The position numbers and the translations under genes were made by a program. A DNA stretch of 64,000 nucleotides from Adiantum capillus-veneris. Taxonomy: Eukaryota > Streptophyta > Polypodiopsida > Polypodiales > Pteridaceae. The stretch is taken from contig CM043963.1 of NCBI GenBank assembly GCA_014529385.2, positions 4,653,001 through 4,717,000 of the forward strand. The letters run 5' to 3'. Below, one piece after another: positions 1 to 12,029 of this stretch. How positions within the stretch are numbered: position 1 is the first letter of the stretch; the number at the start of each line of letters is the position of its first letter. The notes under the pieces were generated by a model. That model was not told where the DNA came from and made no database searches. It saw nothing but the letters and a program-made list of their open reading frames with translations.

Positions 1-1930
1 TATGCAGCCACACTCCCTCTTCCACTTTATCATTTTCCTCTTTCACACACACTCCTCCCTCTCCTTCCCACTCCCAAACCTGCAACTCCCATGTCCTAAT
101 TCACCCTCTTCACCATTGCCACATCTCTCACACCTCCATAGCCTTCATCCTCCATTTCTACACCCTATGTGTCCCCCTTTCTCTCTACATATATGTCCAT
201 ATTACCATACTCTCTTCAGCTTTGTAAAGAACTTCAAAAAATCAGCAAAAATCCAAGGATAACCTCTGCAAATGAAGGCTTTTATCATGAATTTTCCAAG
301 GTTTGAAATAACATAGCTTCATCGACACGCGCTGCTTCGCCATGCTGACTACTTCTTCTTCCGGTGCTGTAAAGAGGTGAATGTCAACTTCTCCAAAGCT
401 TCAACCTCTCTTTACAAGCTCATCCCTTCTCTAACTTTTCTCATCATATATCTCACCATTTGGTGAATGATTTTGTAAATATTTTTTAGTGATAATTACT
501 AACTACTAACCACTAACCTTATTGTAAAATGCACCCTCTACTAGAGTAGGCACTCCCAAATTATTCACTCAATCCTCTCTCCTATCATCCTCAATAATTC
601 TCTTCCCTTGAGCCCACATCCATGTGACTCAAAGGACAAGAGAGACCCACCCTCATTAAAAATAAAAATAAAAATATGCATAATCTTTTATTCCTTCAAA
701 TAAACTTGATTAGGCCTAATCCTAATCGGGGCTTCTAAAACCTATAAATAGAGCCCTTCTCTCCCTTGTAAATCATCACATGATCACACTACACCACACC
801 ATTCTCAACACATAACACACCACTCTTCAAGCCTAGTTGTGTAGAGTGTGTGCATTGTGAGTGCTCTATTCCATCACTACACTCCACTCCTCTAGATGGC
901 ATAACTAACTTCAAGCTTCACCACACTCGTAGCCTACTCTTGTGCATAAATAAGATTTATAGTTTTGGGTGCAATTGTATGCTGCAACTACGACTCTTCT
1001 CTCCAAATTGACTTGATAAGTTGGCTCATCAGGTGGTTGAAGGTATATTTTCCTTGAAGTTTGTTGTGCCATTTCATGCTTGGTGGTTTGAGGGCTTGTT
1101 GAATTGTTTGCCTAAAAGGTGAATTGTAAGTGGATGCTCGGTGAGAGGGCTCCCGTGACCCTAAGACAATTTTTGTATTGGCAACAAGGTCAAGTTTTGT
1201 GTTGTCTCTCTATTTCTCATCAAGCTTTGTGTGTATCTAGTCTTTAAGGCTAAGATTGAGTTGCTCAAGTTGATTTGTGCTCTTTACCTCTCTCTGGCGT
1301 GGTGAATGTTTGTGTTTGGTGTGTGTGGCTATCTTGCATTCCCCTCTCTTTGTGTATTTGAGTACAAGGAGATATCACGTGCGTCCTAGTTCGCATCTAC
1401 AACTAGGTGGTGCCCCTTTTGCTTGTTTGGTTTCTGGCTGTGGGTTGTTGTTGTCTCTGATTGTGCTTTCCCTAGCCCCAATTGAGCATCACAGGAGCCT
1501 CGAAGGGTGTTTATAGGCCGCTCTTCTTGCTGCCTGCCCCGGACCGCCTCACCGCCTGCATAGCCAAATCCTAGTGCGCTTGCGCCACCTTGAACGATAT
1601 GTCACAACAGAGGAGAAGAAGTGCGAGGAAGTACAACTGAGCATGTGGAAGATTTCCTCAAGACAATCCATGAATGAAAAGGAGAATTTACTGAGGTTGC
1701 GGAGGCTCTTCTGATTGAGATGGATATCATACAAGAACACCTGAACAAAGCCTTTGTTATGTATGCTCACCTGTTTGAAATGTGTAAAAGGTGACCAATA
1801 AATGTATCTATCATTTTATCTTATGATCCCCTATGTAAATTTATTTCACTGATCTCCATTTTGTGAGCCCATTCTAATATAACGCTCGCATAATCCCCCT
1901 CCCTCCCAAAGGAAAAAAGGGAACACTATT
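1..1930. other. No recognised gene; AT-rich leader region
   Basis: I see no coding region with a recognisable family here. Open frames are short and of skewed composition. Around 1560-1790 the plus strand has two overlapping frames of Glu/Lys-rich sequence, ending in a run that reads E-H-L-N-K-A-F-V-M-Y-A-H-L-F-E-M. They could be a decayed coding fragment, but I cannot assign them. Confidence 0.4.
743..750 (+). promoter_or_regulatory. TATA-like box of an LTR-like promoter
   Basis: TATAAATA is followed by a C/T-rich start region and a leader rich in CACA. This is the usual look of a plant LTR or Pol II core promoter. No flanking LTR pair was found, so it could be a solo LTR relic or chance. 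Confidence 0.25.
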
Positions 1931-3503
1931 TTTTTGTTGTTGAGAAAAACTTAGAATTTGATTGAGCAGAGAAAGAAAGCAATACATGGAACCTACAGGG
2001 AGAGGATGGGTTAGCCCCAATACAAAGATTCAAGAGATAGAACCTCTTTTATTTTGAGTCTATTGACTTGAAAAAACGAAGGCATAACTATGTATCATTG
2101 TTGCCACTTGAAGCTTCTTTGAATTGAGGAGACAATTTCATACTCATAAGGGGCATCTTTAGCTTTATTAAACAGCTGATTTGCTACCTGTTACATATCT
2201 CTTTTGAGAAGGGACAGATGAAAGGAAGAGGGGTGTTGAAACACTGAGGCATTTCTATGAAACCATGTATACCACAATATATGCCCTCTCTAAATGTTCC
2301 ATAGGGTAACATCCATCCCCTTACAATTACACCTAGAAGAAGATCCTTGAGGTCCAAGGATTTGAGGGATACTTGGGAGAGAACTTTATGTAAAAATTGG
2401 ATGATGTCCTTGTTATCCTTACATTTAAACCAAATGTGAGCACAATCTTTAGTGACCAACTTGCGACTGTTGCACACCTCGTTGCCAATTTGAGCTTTAA
2501 GAGCTCTCTCTACAATCCAAGATACCTTGATGTATTATGAGCCACATTAAAGTGCTTTGTTTGTTTAGCATTTGGGTAGGCCCAAAGACATTTGAAATGA
2601 TAAGTCCATTGCTTACATGTCCAACTCAGCTTCCAGATCGTGTTAAGATTTTGTTTGAGAGAGTTCTCCACAATCCCTTTCGGTTTGAACATTTGAGAGG
2701 CTATGAAAAGGCCTTTCTAGTGGCTTAGACTTCTTTTGCAGGTACCCTTATCTTTTCCATACACTGTTTAGCTCTTTGAAGACACCATAGAGCATCTGTA
2801 TCTAAAATTGAGTGTTCCCTTTGCAGATTTTGAATAGATTTGAGCTTTCCATTCTATACACATCCTTTCATACTCTGATTCTAGACTGGAAGCACTTATG
2901 AACCTTTCTGTTGACTCCAGGTTTAGTCTTTCATGCAAAGAATCCAAACCAAAAGGATATATAGTTAGTTAATATATCACTTGGAGGGTTTCCAGTTGGA
3001 TTTAACAGAATTCCATACATTCCACATTATGTATACCAGCTTGGAACCATAAGGGATACATAAGATATGATAAAGAAGGATATGTTTGAGTTGTAGATTA
3101 GTCCATGCTTTGTAGTTTTGCAGCTTAAACTTTTGCACATCTCTTTTCAGAGTCTGAGGCTATCCAGATCCATTTTTCTACCATTTTGACATAAATATAA
3201 TCAAGATTGAGGATGCCTAAACCACCTTTCTCTTTTGGAAGGCAACATATGTCCCAAGACACTTTAGAAATCTTTGGGTGATCAATATCACCTCCCCATA
3301 AAAAGGATCGGGTTAGGGAGATCACTTGCTTCAGATGATATTTGGCTAGAGATTTGGCTAGAGATTAACATGACAAAAAATAAACTAGAGAAGGAATCAA
3401 ACAACAATTAAGAACAAATGCTCTTGATGAGACAAAAGTTTGATGGAACTGCCATTTTTGCTGACTTTATGCTTCAATTTTTCCACAATCCACTCCCATC
3501 TCT
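1931..3503 (-). mobile_element. L1-type LINE, 3' part (zf-RVT region and 3' end)
   Basis: Distal half of a non-LTR retrotransposon on the minus strand; it continues the RT segment at 8561-9836 across the inserted copia. Visible on the minus strand are the post-RT block with F-L-W-G-G, then K-E-K-G-G-L-G-I-L-N-L (3125-3325), and a cysteine/histidine region of zf-RVT type (2184-2692, D-C-A-H-I-W-F-K-C). A 3' tail on the minus strand ends in an A-rich stretch, seen as the T run near 1931-1940 on the plus strand. Frames are broken by several indels, so it is dead. Family assignment is secure. The exact 3' end is an estimate. Confidence 0.75.
3499..3503. repeat. Target site duplication of Copia-1 (left)
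   Basis: TCTCT, matched exactly by 8561-8565. Confidence 0.9.
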
Positions 3504-3817
3504 TGTTACCATATACATGTGGTAGTGATGTGTGTGAACACGCTAGGACCGCCGGGGCATTTTTTCCCTCTCAAGGAGGTTTTTCCCCCAGTGCATTGTA
3601 TATACGCCCATCACTCTAGAGCTATCCATCTTTCCATTGCACACTAAGTAACACACACTCTATTGTGTGCCTTGAGCTTCCTTCGTCTTCTCCAAGCTGT
3701 GTGCGTTTCTATCCATCTTTCCATTGCACACTAAGTAACACACACTCTATTGTGTGCCTTGAGCTTCCTTCGTCTTCTCCAAGCTGTGTGCATTTCTCTG
3801 CAACCCTAATTCCAACA
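3504..3817 (+). repeat. Copia-1 5' LTR (314 bp, with internal duplication)
   Basis: Runs TGTTACC...CCAACA. It is 87 bp longer than the 3' LTR because of a tandem duplication at 3622-3795. A TATA-like TATATA lies at 3599-3604, upstream of the duplicated segment. Confidence 0.92.
3622..3795 (+). repeat. 87-bp tandem duplication inside the Copia-1 5' LTR
   Basis: Copies 3622-3708 and 3709-3795 differ at one base by eye (G versus A near the end). The 3' LTR has a single copy, so the duplication arose after integration, or after the last reverse transcription, which normally makes the LTRs identical. Confidence 0.9.
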
Positions 3818-3819
3818 AT

Positions 3820-3831
3820 TGGTATCAGAGC
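3820..3831 (+). other. Copia-1 primer binding site
   Basis: TGGTATCAGAGC, two bases after the 5' LTR end. It is complementary to the 3' end of initiator tRNA-Met, the standard plant copia primer. Confidence 0.9.
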
Positions 3832-4115
3832 AGGTTGCGTCCTCTCGGGCTTAGTCGCCAGCTGCTCCAGCACACACCTACTCACTTTCTCCGATTTCAA
3901 TGAGCTTTGGCAAGCGTTCACAGGTCGACCTCCGTTTCCACTACAGGCAGTACTGCATAGGCTATTTCATCATTTTGTACATAATTTCTGTCAGTGCCGG
4001 TTTCTGCATAACAGGTGCCTTATAGTCTTCTACGGTTTGTGCTATATAGCACGTGTTGTTCCCGCTCCGTTTCTCCTATTTTTGGGCAGTTTTCACATCA
4101 GGTGTAGCATTTACC

Positions 4116-7100
4116 ATGGCTGACAAGAACAACACAGATGTCTTCAAGATGTTTGCTGTTGAGGACAGGTTGGATGGGGACAACTACCCTATGTGGGCTT
4201 ATATGATGCAACATGTTCTTGTATCAAAGGGCGTCTGGAACATTGTGCAGGGCATTGATGTACGTCTTGGTTCTGAAGATGTAGGCGATGTTGAGGATGT
4301 TGCAGGTCTTGCTCCTGTTAGAGTTGTTTTGCCTACGGCAGAACAAGCTCGTTGGGATGTTAAGGATGCGCAGGCTCATGCATTAATTGCATTTTCTGTG
4401 AAGCACACCATTGTTTCTCACATCCGTTCAGAAAAATCTACAAAACAGGCTTGGGATATTTTGGTTAGTCTTTATGCAAGTCTCAATGAGGCTAAAGTTG
4501 CTTTGCTGCGTAAAGAGTTGCAGTCGAAGATTATGCATGAGGAAGATGATATGGACACTTTCCTTGCTAGTGTCAAGGATATCAATGAGCGGCTTATTTT
4601 TGCAGGAGAAGTCATTTCAGACAGTTCCCTTGTGCAGACTGTTCTTGATGCCTTACCAGATTCTTACCAGACTTTTGGTAGTACTTGGAGACTTATGACC
4701 CAAGGAAATCCAGAAGTTGTCAAGTTTGATGCATTATGCACATTGCTGTTGCAAGAGTCACTTTCCAGGAAAAACAGGACTAGGCAGTGTGCAGTTGAAT
4801 AGGCTTTTCTTGCTTCTCAAAGAAAGAGTGGTAACAATAATGCAGCCACTTCTTATGATTCTGCTGCAAGTGGCAAAAATTATATTCCTAATGCTTCTGC
4901 TGGCACAAATTCATCTGGAAATTCTGGTGACAAGGGCAAAAAGAAGATGCGTTGCCATTATTGTAAAGCTAATGATCACTTGATCAAGTCGTGTCCTAAG
5001 TTTAAGGCCAAAGAGGCTAAGAAGAAAGAGGGTGGTTCCTCTACAAATGCTGGTTCCACTACAAATGCAGGCATTGTTGAGTCTTCTGTGAAAGGAGACT
5101 ATAATGCTGATGTTGATGAAGAATGGGCTTTTAGCGCAGAGTGCACTTACAATCCTACTGTCCATGATGCATGCTTGTCAGTTGTTGCAAATTCACATGT
5201 GTGGTATTTCGACAGTGGTGCTACAAAGCACATTACCTCACATCGTGAATTGTTTACCTCTCTCGAGTCTGTCCCTCATGGGAATTCAGTCACTTGTGCC
5301 AACAACGCCTCTTATCCAAGTCAAGGAGTTGGAAAGATTGTGCTCACTGCTGCTAATGGCAGCTCCTTCACACTTGTTGATGCACTTTATGTACCTGGGA
5401 TCAAGAAGAATCTCTTGTCTGTATCCGCACTTTCTAGACTTGGACTTGTAGTCAAATTTGTGGATGACAGATGTACAGTTCATGATCTCAGTTTTGGTGA
5501 TGAAATTGTTGCATCTGGGCTTTTGTGCTGTGGGTTGTGTAAGCTCACTTTGTATGACAAGTGTGGACAAAATTTTGCAAATGATGTTGCAGATTCAAGG
5601 GCTATTTCAGATGCAAAACTTTGGCATGCATGTTTTGGTCATCTAAATTTTGCCAGTTTGCTACGTTTGCAGAAATCTGATATAGTTGCTTCTTTTCCGC
5701 CTCTTGAAGCACCTGTCAAACATGTTTGTGAAGGGTGTATTCTGGGTAAAATGCAGCGTTCTAAGTTTCCAAAGGATGGTTCAGTTAGGGCCACATGCAG
5801 GTTGTAGCTTGTGCATAGTGATGTTTGTGGGCACATGCAAACTCCGTCCTTGGCCAATTACCTGTACTTCGTGACTTTCATTGATGATTACTCTAGGCAT
5901 GCATGGGTATTTCTGCTTAAAGCGAAGTCCGAAGTTTTCTATGTGCTTCAAGCAATTTCTGGCTATGGCTGAAAATGTCTCGAAATGTACTATGGGCACC
6001 CTCCGTTCCGATCGAGGGGGGGAGTATATGTCTCATGAATTTAATGCATTTATGGCTAGGCGTGGGATAAAACACCAATGTACACTGCCTTATACAACTC
6101 AGCAAAATGGTGTTGCTGAGAGAAAAAACAGGTCACTGACGGAAATGGCACGATGTATGGTCAAAAGTCAAGCTTTGCCGCATTCTTTTTGTCTTGAGGC
6201 CATCATGTGTGCCACTTATGTACTTAATAGGTGTCCTACGAAAGCTTTGCAGTCTATTACTCCATATGAAGCATGGCATGATAGAAAGCCTTCTATTGAG
6301 CACATGCGTGTTTTTGGTTGTTTGGCATATGCTTTGGTGCCACAAGTGCAGCGCAAAACATTGGATGATAAGGCTATCAAATGTATTTTAGTTGGTTATA
6401 GTGCTGAAAGCAAAGGTTACAGGTTGTATCATCTTTGGATGCACCTTTGTCTAGTCGTACTCGTTCAGGCTCTCGCCATGCATCTTATGCATCAAATTGT
6501 TATGATTTGGTTGTGTCTAGCTTACATGATGTTGAGGAGCCTCTGTCTTTTGATGAAGCACAGAATTCAGAAAATTGGATGGCTGCCATGCAATCAGAAT
6601 ATGATGCACTCATAGAAAATGACACATGGACTTTATGTGATTTTCCTCCTAGCAAAAAAGGCCATGGGTACAAAGTGGGTTTACAAGTTGAAACGCAAGC
6701 CGGATGGTGAGATTGATCGCCATAAGGCTCGACTTGTTGCAAAGGGTTATGCACAGCAAAAAGGCATAGATTATAAAGAGACTTTTTCTCCCACTTGTCG
6801 TATGACTACTGTGCGTTTTCTATGTGCATTGGCAGCTCATTTTGGTTGGGATGTACGTCAATCAGACATTGTTACTGCTTTCTTGAATGGTGACATATTT
6901 GAGGAAGTTTATGTAACGCAGCCTCGCAGTTTTGTCATAAAAGGACAAGAGGACAAAGTGTGCAAATGTAACAAGGCTTTGTATGGGTTGAAGCAATCTC
7001 CTCGTGCTTGGTATGAGAAAGATGACACTCATTTGGTCAAACAAGGTTTTTGTAACAGTCCAACATAAAGCACATTGTATGTAAAGCGTGAGGGTGATGT

Positions 7101-8258
7101 ACTTCTCATTGTGGTTCTTTATCTTGATGATTTGCTGATCACTAGACCAAATGAGAGACATATTGCTGAATTTAAGGCTGATTTGAATGCTACATTCAAG
7201 GTGAAAGATTTGGGGCTGTTGCATCATTACTTGGGTATACAGTTTAAACAATGTGATGATGGTATTGCCTTGAGGGTGATGTACTTCTCATTGTGGTTCT
7301 TTATCTTGATGATTTGCTGATCACTAGACCAAATGAGAGACATATTGCTGAATTTAAGGCTGATTTGAATGCTACATTCAAGGTGAAAGATTTGGGGTTG
7401 TTGCATCATTACTTGGGTATACAGTTTAAACAATGTGATGATGGTATTGCCTTGTGTTAGAAAAGTTACATAGAGACATTGCTATGTAAGTTTGGACTTG
7501 AGGATTGCAAACCTATTGCCACTCCCATGGAAACCGGTTTGAAGTTGAGTCTACATGATGCTGGCGATCCTGCTGATGTCACTCTTTATCAAACTGTTGT
7601 TGGCTGCCTCATTTATGTATGCAACACGAGGCCGGATATTTAGTTTGTAGTCTCATAGGTCAGCAGATTTATGCATAGCCCAGGGTCTAAGCATTGGCAG
7701 GCTGTGAAGAGGATTTTCCGCTACCTTAGTGGTACTTTACATCTTGGCTTGTTTTATCCCAAGGGGGGGTCATTGCCGCCAGACTTACATGCTTCTTCGG
7801 ACTCATATTGGGCTAGTTTTTTTGACACGAGAGTGTCCACAAGTGGTTTTTATTTCATGCTTGGCAGCTCATGTATATCATGGTTGAGCAAGAAGCAACC
7901 TATTGTGGCCACTTCGAGTTGTGAGGCTGAGTACAGGGCAATCTTCTCAGCTACGGTTGAGTGTGTATGGCTCAGACGCCTTATGGCTGATTTGGGTGTT
8001 GGACAGGACACTGCCAACACTATCTACATTGACAGTCAGAGCGCATTGGCAGTTGCGAGGAACCCAGTTTTTCATGCTCGCACAAAGCACATTGAGGTGC
8101 ATTACCACTATGTCAGGGAGAGGCTCTCAGCAAGAGAGATCAACTTGGCTTATGTGCCAACACAGGACAACCTTGCAGATCTTTTCACAAAGGCATTGTC
8201 TCGTGAGAAGCTTGAAGCTTTCCGCAAAGCTTTGGGCTTACTCCCCTTTGTGGACTGA
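4116..8258 (+). pseudogene. Copia-1 gag-pol, frameshifted
   Basis: The frame opens at ATG 4116 and encodes a copia polyprotein in order. It has a UBN2-type gag with L-D-G-D-N-Y near the start, a zinc knuckle C-H-Y-C-K-x4-H-x4-C near 4950-4995, and a protease F-D-S-G-A near 5207. Integrase follows, with H-x4-H, C-E-G-C and the R-S-D-R-G-G-E-Y block near 6007. RT comes next (K-A-R-L-V-A-K-G-Y, palm box Y-L-D-D near 7120), then RNase H to a stop at 8256-8258. Defects: TAG at 4800, TAG at 5805, a frameshift near 5950-5965, loss of about 115 codons of integrase-RT linker near 6430, a frameshift near 6660, a TAA near 7066, and a 182-bp duplication in RT. The RNase H motif D-S-D-W-A is changed to D-S-Y-W-A. 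Dead. Confidence 0.93.
7089..7452 (+). repeat. 182-bp tandem duplication inside Copia-1 RT
   Basis: Copies 7089-7270 and 7271-7452 are almost identical; I see one difference (GGGGCTG versus GGGGTTG). The unit is not a multiple of three, so it shifts the frame, and it duplicates the palm-box coding stretch. Confidence 0.9.
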
Positions 8259-8323
8259 TCATGTCCTTAGGGCATGGCACTTCCCTTTACTCATGTGCCA
8301 GCTCTCGTTCACCGCATCACTCC

Positions 8324-8331
8324 AGGGGGGA
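8324..8331 (+). other. Copia-1 polypurine tract
   Basis: AGGGGGGA, two bases before the 3' LTR. It is the plus-strand primer site. Confidence 0.85.
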
Positions 8332-8333
8332 TT

Positions 8334-8560
8334 TGTTACCATATACATGTGGTAGTGATGTGTGTGAACACACTAGGACCGCCAGGGCATTTTTTCCCTC
8401 TTTAGGAGGTTTTTTCCCCCGTATATTGTATACACGCCCATCACTCTAGGGCTATCCATCTTTCCACTGCACACTAAGTAACACACACTCTATTGTGTGC
8501 CTTGAGCTTCCTTCATCTTCTCCAAGCTGTGTGCATTTCTTTGCAACCCTAATTCCAACA
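8334..8560 (+). repeat. Copia-1 3' LTR (227 bp)
   Basis: Runs TGTTACC...CCAACA with a single copy of the segment that is doubled in the 5' LTR. 314 minus 87 equals 227, so the LTRs otherwise match in length. Confidence 0.93.
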
Positions 8561-8565
8561 TCTCT
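8561..8565. repeat. Target site duplication of Copia-1 (right)
   Basis: TCTCT, the partner of 3499-3503. Confidence 0.9.
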
Positions 8566-9836
8566 GAGCATATGTAATCTTGAAATCCATTGGGATGCCC
8601 AAAAGTCTACAGACCTGCCCATCTTTGACTTCCATACATCCAGCTTCTGTAATTACTTGTGGGATCTTCTCCTTGGAGGACTTGTAACCAGTCTTAATAT
8701 GGTTGATTACAGAGCCACTCGACATACATAAGGTGTCCAAGAAGGTCCAAAAATGATCAACTATACCTCTATCATTGTTCATTAGATAGTTAGTATCATC
8801 TACAAATTGTTGAAGCACCAGATCCTTAACTGCTCCGAGAATTTTAATGTCTTTCATCAGACCTATTTCTAGGGAATCCTGCACCAACCATCATAGTAGA
8901 TGGCATACAAAAGGGGGGATACTAGACAACACTACATGATGGATCTTTTCAATGGAAAAGCCTCTAAATGTCAGCATTGATAGAGACTCTTGCATAGGCA
9001 TTGCCAAATAGATCTGGATAAATTTGACTAATATCCTGCTAAAACCAATTTCATATATAAGAGATTGAAAAATAAAATCCCATTACATCCTATCATATGC
9101 CTTGCCAAAATCTATTTTGAAAAAAATGAAGTCCTACTCACTGTTGTGAATAAAATCTATGGCCTCCCACAAAGTGATTATTGCATCAAGAATAAACCTT
9201 CCCTTTATGAAGCCCTTCTGCTCTGGTAAGATTATCTGATGCATGAGGGGACTCACTCTTCTAGCTAGAGTCCAGGAGAGAACTTTGTAAATAGAAGTCA
9301 AATAGGAGATTGACCTCCAATTCCCTAGGTCCTACTTAGTACCCTTTCACTAATAACTTCAGTATGCATAGAGGTAGACATAGCTCCTACTCTAATGACC
9401 TCATTCCATATAGACAAGAGATGGGGGACCCAAAAATCTTTATAAATTTGAAAAAATTCATTTGGAAGACCATCAATACCAGGAGATTTAGCATCTTTTA
9501 GAGCATCAATAGCATCTTTTACCTCCCCGTCTGAGAGAGGCTTATCCATCATTTGATCTACCTGCACATGCACAATTTTCTTTCTTATTATGGCAATAGA
9601 CAACCCCTCTTTTGAGGGATGAAGAAAAGATGTCAAAAAAGAAAGATTCATCAACCTTGAGTATAAGAGCTCACAATTTGAACTTCTTTATTTTTCAAAA
9701 AGGGAATAAAATCCTTAACCTTTTTCTTCTTCAAAAGATTAAACATATTCTTATCAGGTCTATCTATCTTACCATCCCAAAAATCTCTCGTCCAATGGAT
9801 TGAGGCCTGAGCAGCTAAGAGCTCTTCATTTGTCAA
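8561..9836 (-). mobile_element. L1-type LINE, reverse transcriptase part
   Basis: Minus-strand LINE RT fragment. The block at 9325-9654 carries the classic plant L1 signature K-S-P-G-I-D-G-L-P-N-E-F-F. The palm box reads F-V-D-D-T (8549-8887 frame), and a K-x-x-G-x-P motif follows with L-L-G-I-P. The upstream part (9651-9836) is the charged segment that normally precedes RT. The catalytic YADD-like box is F-V-D-D, which many L1 elements use. Frameshifts and stops between the blocks show it is not functional. Its continuation is at 3503 and below, after Copia-1. Confidence 0.78.
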
Positions 9837-10789
9837 TATGCTTTCCTGTTTTTTTTTCTTAGTTGTTAATTAAGTTCATCAGGACTTGTTCTCACAAGCT
9901 AAATTTTTTGTGTTCCCTTGAACATGTTTCTTTCCCTCCTGTTGGTTGGCACAAGAAAGTGGCAGGATGAATTTGCGCACTTGAGTTTGCATTGCTTCAT
10001 TGGTGTGCTAACCAAATGTGTCTGCTGTGTACTACTTCCTACCTCATTTGCATTTGTATCTTTAAGTTTTTTGGATGATGCCCAGAATCTTCACAATTTC
10101 TTTTTGTTCATAAGAGGTCATTGAAATGCATGACATGTATAAGGTTTTTAAATTTTGTGGCATGTATGTAGGTGCGTATGGATTCGCAACAATATTCGCA
10201 AGTAGATTCTCAAATGGATAATGAGAGTTCTTTGAATAGTGCCTATTTTTCACCCTTTCAAACCTTCGCTTCCTCATTTTTTTCGTACACCGCCCCTTCC
10301 CATGGTTTTACCGCGATGTTACATCGTCAAGCCCAATTCCTAGCCCATGCATCTTTCAAAGCCATGGCCGACAATATGTATGGGTGGACTCATCGTGGGA
10401 AAGATAACCGACCTTATCTTGTTATGTTCTATTGTGCCTCATCATAGTTTTCCATTTTGTCATGTAACCCTACTTGATCTACTTATATTGCACATCCACT
10501 TTTTTGGTCTATGTGTCATAATTGTGAGAAAAATCATGGTGGATTTATTACTTCTCATTAGTCTTAAATGGGTTTTTCCCATCTCTCGCCGCTTTATTTT
10601 ATGTATGAATAGGAAAACATGGCAAACAATATTGATTCCCTGTAACTTTATCCAACTATATGGAAAACTCTCCTGGTAATGTGGATGTGGATCGAGAGGA
10701 GGAGTTAGTACTATTATAGCTTCAAATTGCATAGGCAGCCACCCAAATCATGTCTATATGAGGCACGGTAGATCGAATGGAGGGGCATC
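9837..10789. other. No recognised gene; one small hypothetical frame
   Basis: A plus-strand frame from ATG 10178 to 10447 encodes about 89 residues rich in Ser, Gln, Phe and Ala. I do not recognise it. It lies just upstream of the Harbinger transposase remains and could be part of that element (such elements carry a second ORF), but no Myb-type helix is evident. Confidence 0.35.
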
Positions 10790-12029
10790 GTAAACGTGTA
10801 TGTTGGGAAATCCCAAGGCCTGTGCAATTCTACAATCGATGATTAATGGGCCCTTACTCTGGAAAAATATTCAAGAGCCGTTTAAGAATAAGTAAGAAAA
10901 CATTCAATCACTTGTGTGTAAGGGTAGGACCGTTTATGAAATGACGCAGCATTGAGCCATCACCTTGGAAGACCGAGTATGTTTGGCACTTCATCATTTA
11001 GCCTCTGGTACCAACCTAGAAGTTCTAGCAGATTTGTACTCATGTGCAAAGAGTATTGCATGTGGAATGTTCTTGACTTCATTCATGCCATCAAATTAAA
11101 GCGTGTGGTCTGCATGACTTGTACCTACGATGGCCTTCAAAATCAAGGATGATCCAACAAGCAGAAGAGTTTGAGAGGATACGTGGGATTCCTTTTGTTG
11201 TAGGTGTTGTTCATGGTTTGCATATACCAATCATAGCACCTAAGGAAAACCACTCAGATTACTATAATCACAAGGGGTTTCATTATGTCCTTCTACAGTG
11301 TACAGTTGCAACAAATTGTATCATATGGGATTATGATGTAGGATGGATTGGCTCTATCCATGACTCAGTTAATTTCAATGGTAGTGAAATTGAAAAGCTT
11401 TGTGAAGCAGGTCGCCTTGGATGGTATTGTCTTGTGGGAGATTGTGCTTACACACCTTGTCCATATATGCTAGTTCCATTCAAGGGTAGTAAGGATGGTC
11501 TCTCCCGCCTCAAGTACCAATGGAACTTCATTCAATCAAGCACTAGGATGCGTGTGGAGAGGGATTTTGGAATGCTTAAGGCTCACTTTTGCATACGTTT
11601 AAACAGAGATATGGATCTGTGAAATGTGCCCTCAATGGTTGCTACTTGCTTAGTGTTGCATAAATTTGCATAGTTCGTGAAGATTTGTTTGTTGACATGG
11701 ACTGGGTGAATGAAGGCCTTAGGGATGGGCAATCAGTAGAGGAGCCCACCCAAAGTGCTAGGAGCTCTTTAGTTGAGCTCCAAGCAGTGAGACCCGTGAG
11801 TACCTCAGAGACAATTGCACGCGAGCAAGTGGCAGTTGGTGAAGAAGCTAGTATGCTTGGGAATGGTTCTGATCGACGTGATAATCTAGCAAAGTTCATG
11901 TACAATGAGTTCAAGCGGAGGCAGATACAACTTGTGTTCCCCAATGATATTGTAGAAAGTGAAGAATCTTCAAGTGCCTCTGAAAGTGAGCTCAATGAGT
12001 CTCAGTCCAGTGAAGATGATTCCTCTTAA
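10790..12029 (+). pseudogene. PIF/Harbinger transposase (HARBI1-like, DDE_Tnp_4), decayed
   Basis: The N-terminal part near 10790-10945 reads like the family's conserved R-x-F/L-R-I-S-K-x-T-F-x-x-L-C segment, with stops. The frame at 11119-11622 holds the nuclease core: G-V-V-H-G-L-H-I-P-I where the family has G-x-x-D-G-T-H-I, then Y-Y-N-H-K-G, S-I-H-D-S, G-D-C-A-Y with P-Y-M-L-V-P-F, and V-E-R-D-F-G-M-L-K. The first catalytic Asp is therefore His. A frame shift near 11625-11685 separates a C-terminal part (11685-12029) with D-R-R-D-N-L-A-K-F-M and an acidic Ser/Glu tail. I could not find the terminal inverted repeats or the TTA/TAA target duplication. Confidence 0.8.

Larger units (their letters stand above)
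3504..8560 (+). mobile_element. Copia-1, complete but decayed Ty1/copia LTR retrotransposon
   Basis: Bounded by LTRs starting TGTTACC and ending CCAACA, with a perfect 5-bp target duplication TCTCT at 3499-3503 and 8561-8565. Order is 5' LTR, primer binding site, gag-protease-integrase-RT-RNase H, polypurine tract, 3' LTR, as expected for copia. Once the element and one TCTCT are removed, the host LINE reads through in frame. The two LTRs differ at roughly a dozen positions (by eye), so the insertion is clearly older than Copia-2 at 56 kb. Confidence 0.95.

Noticed and set aside
1277-1516. 79-codon plus-strand frame
   Set aside because: No motif, no neighbour support, composition typical of chance frames.
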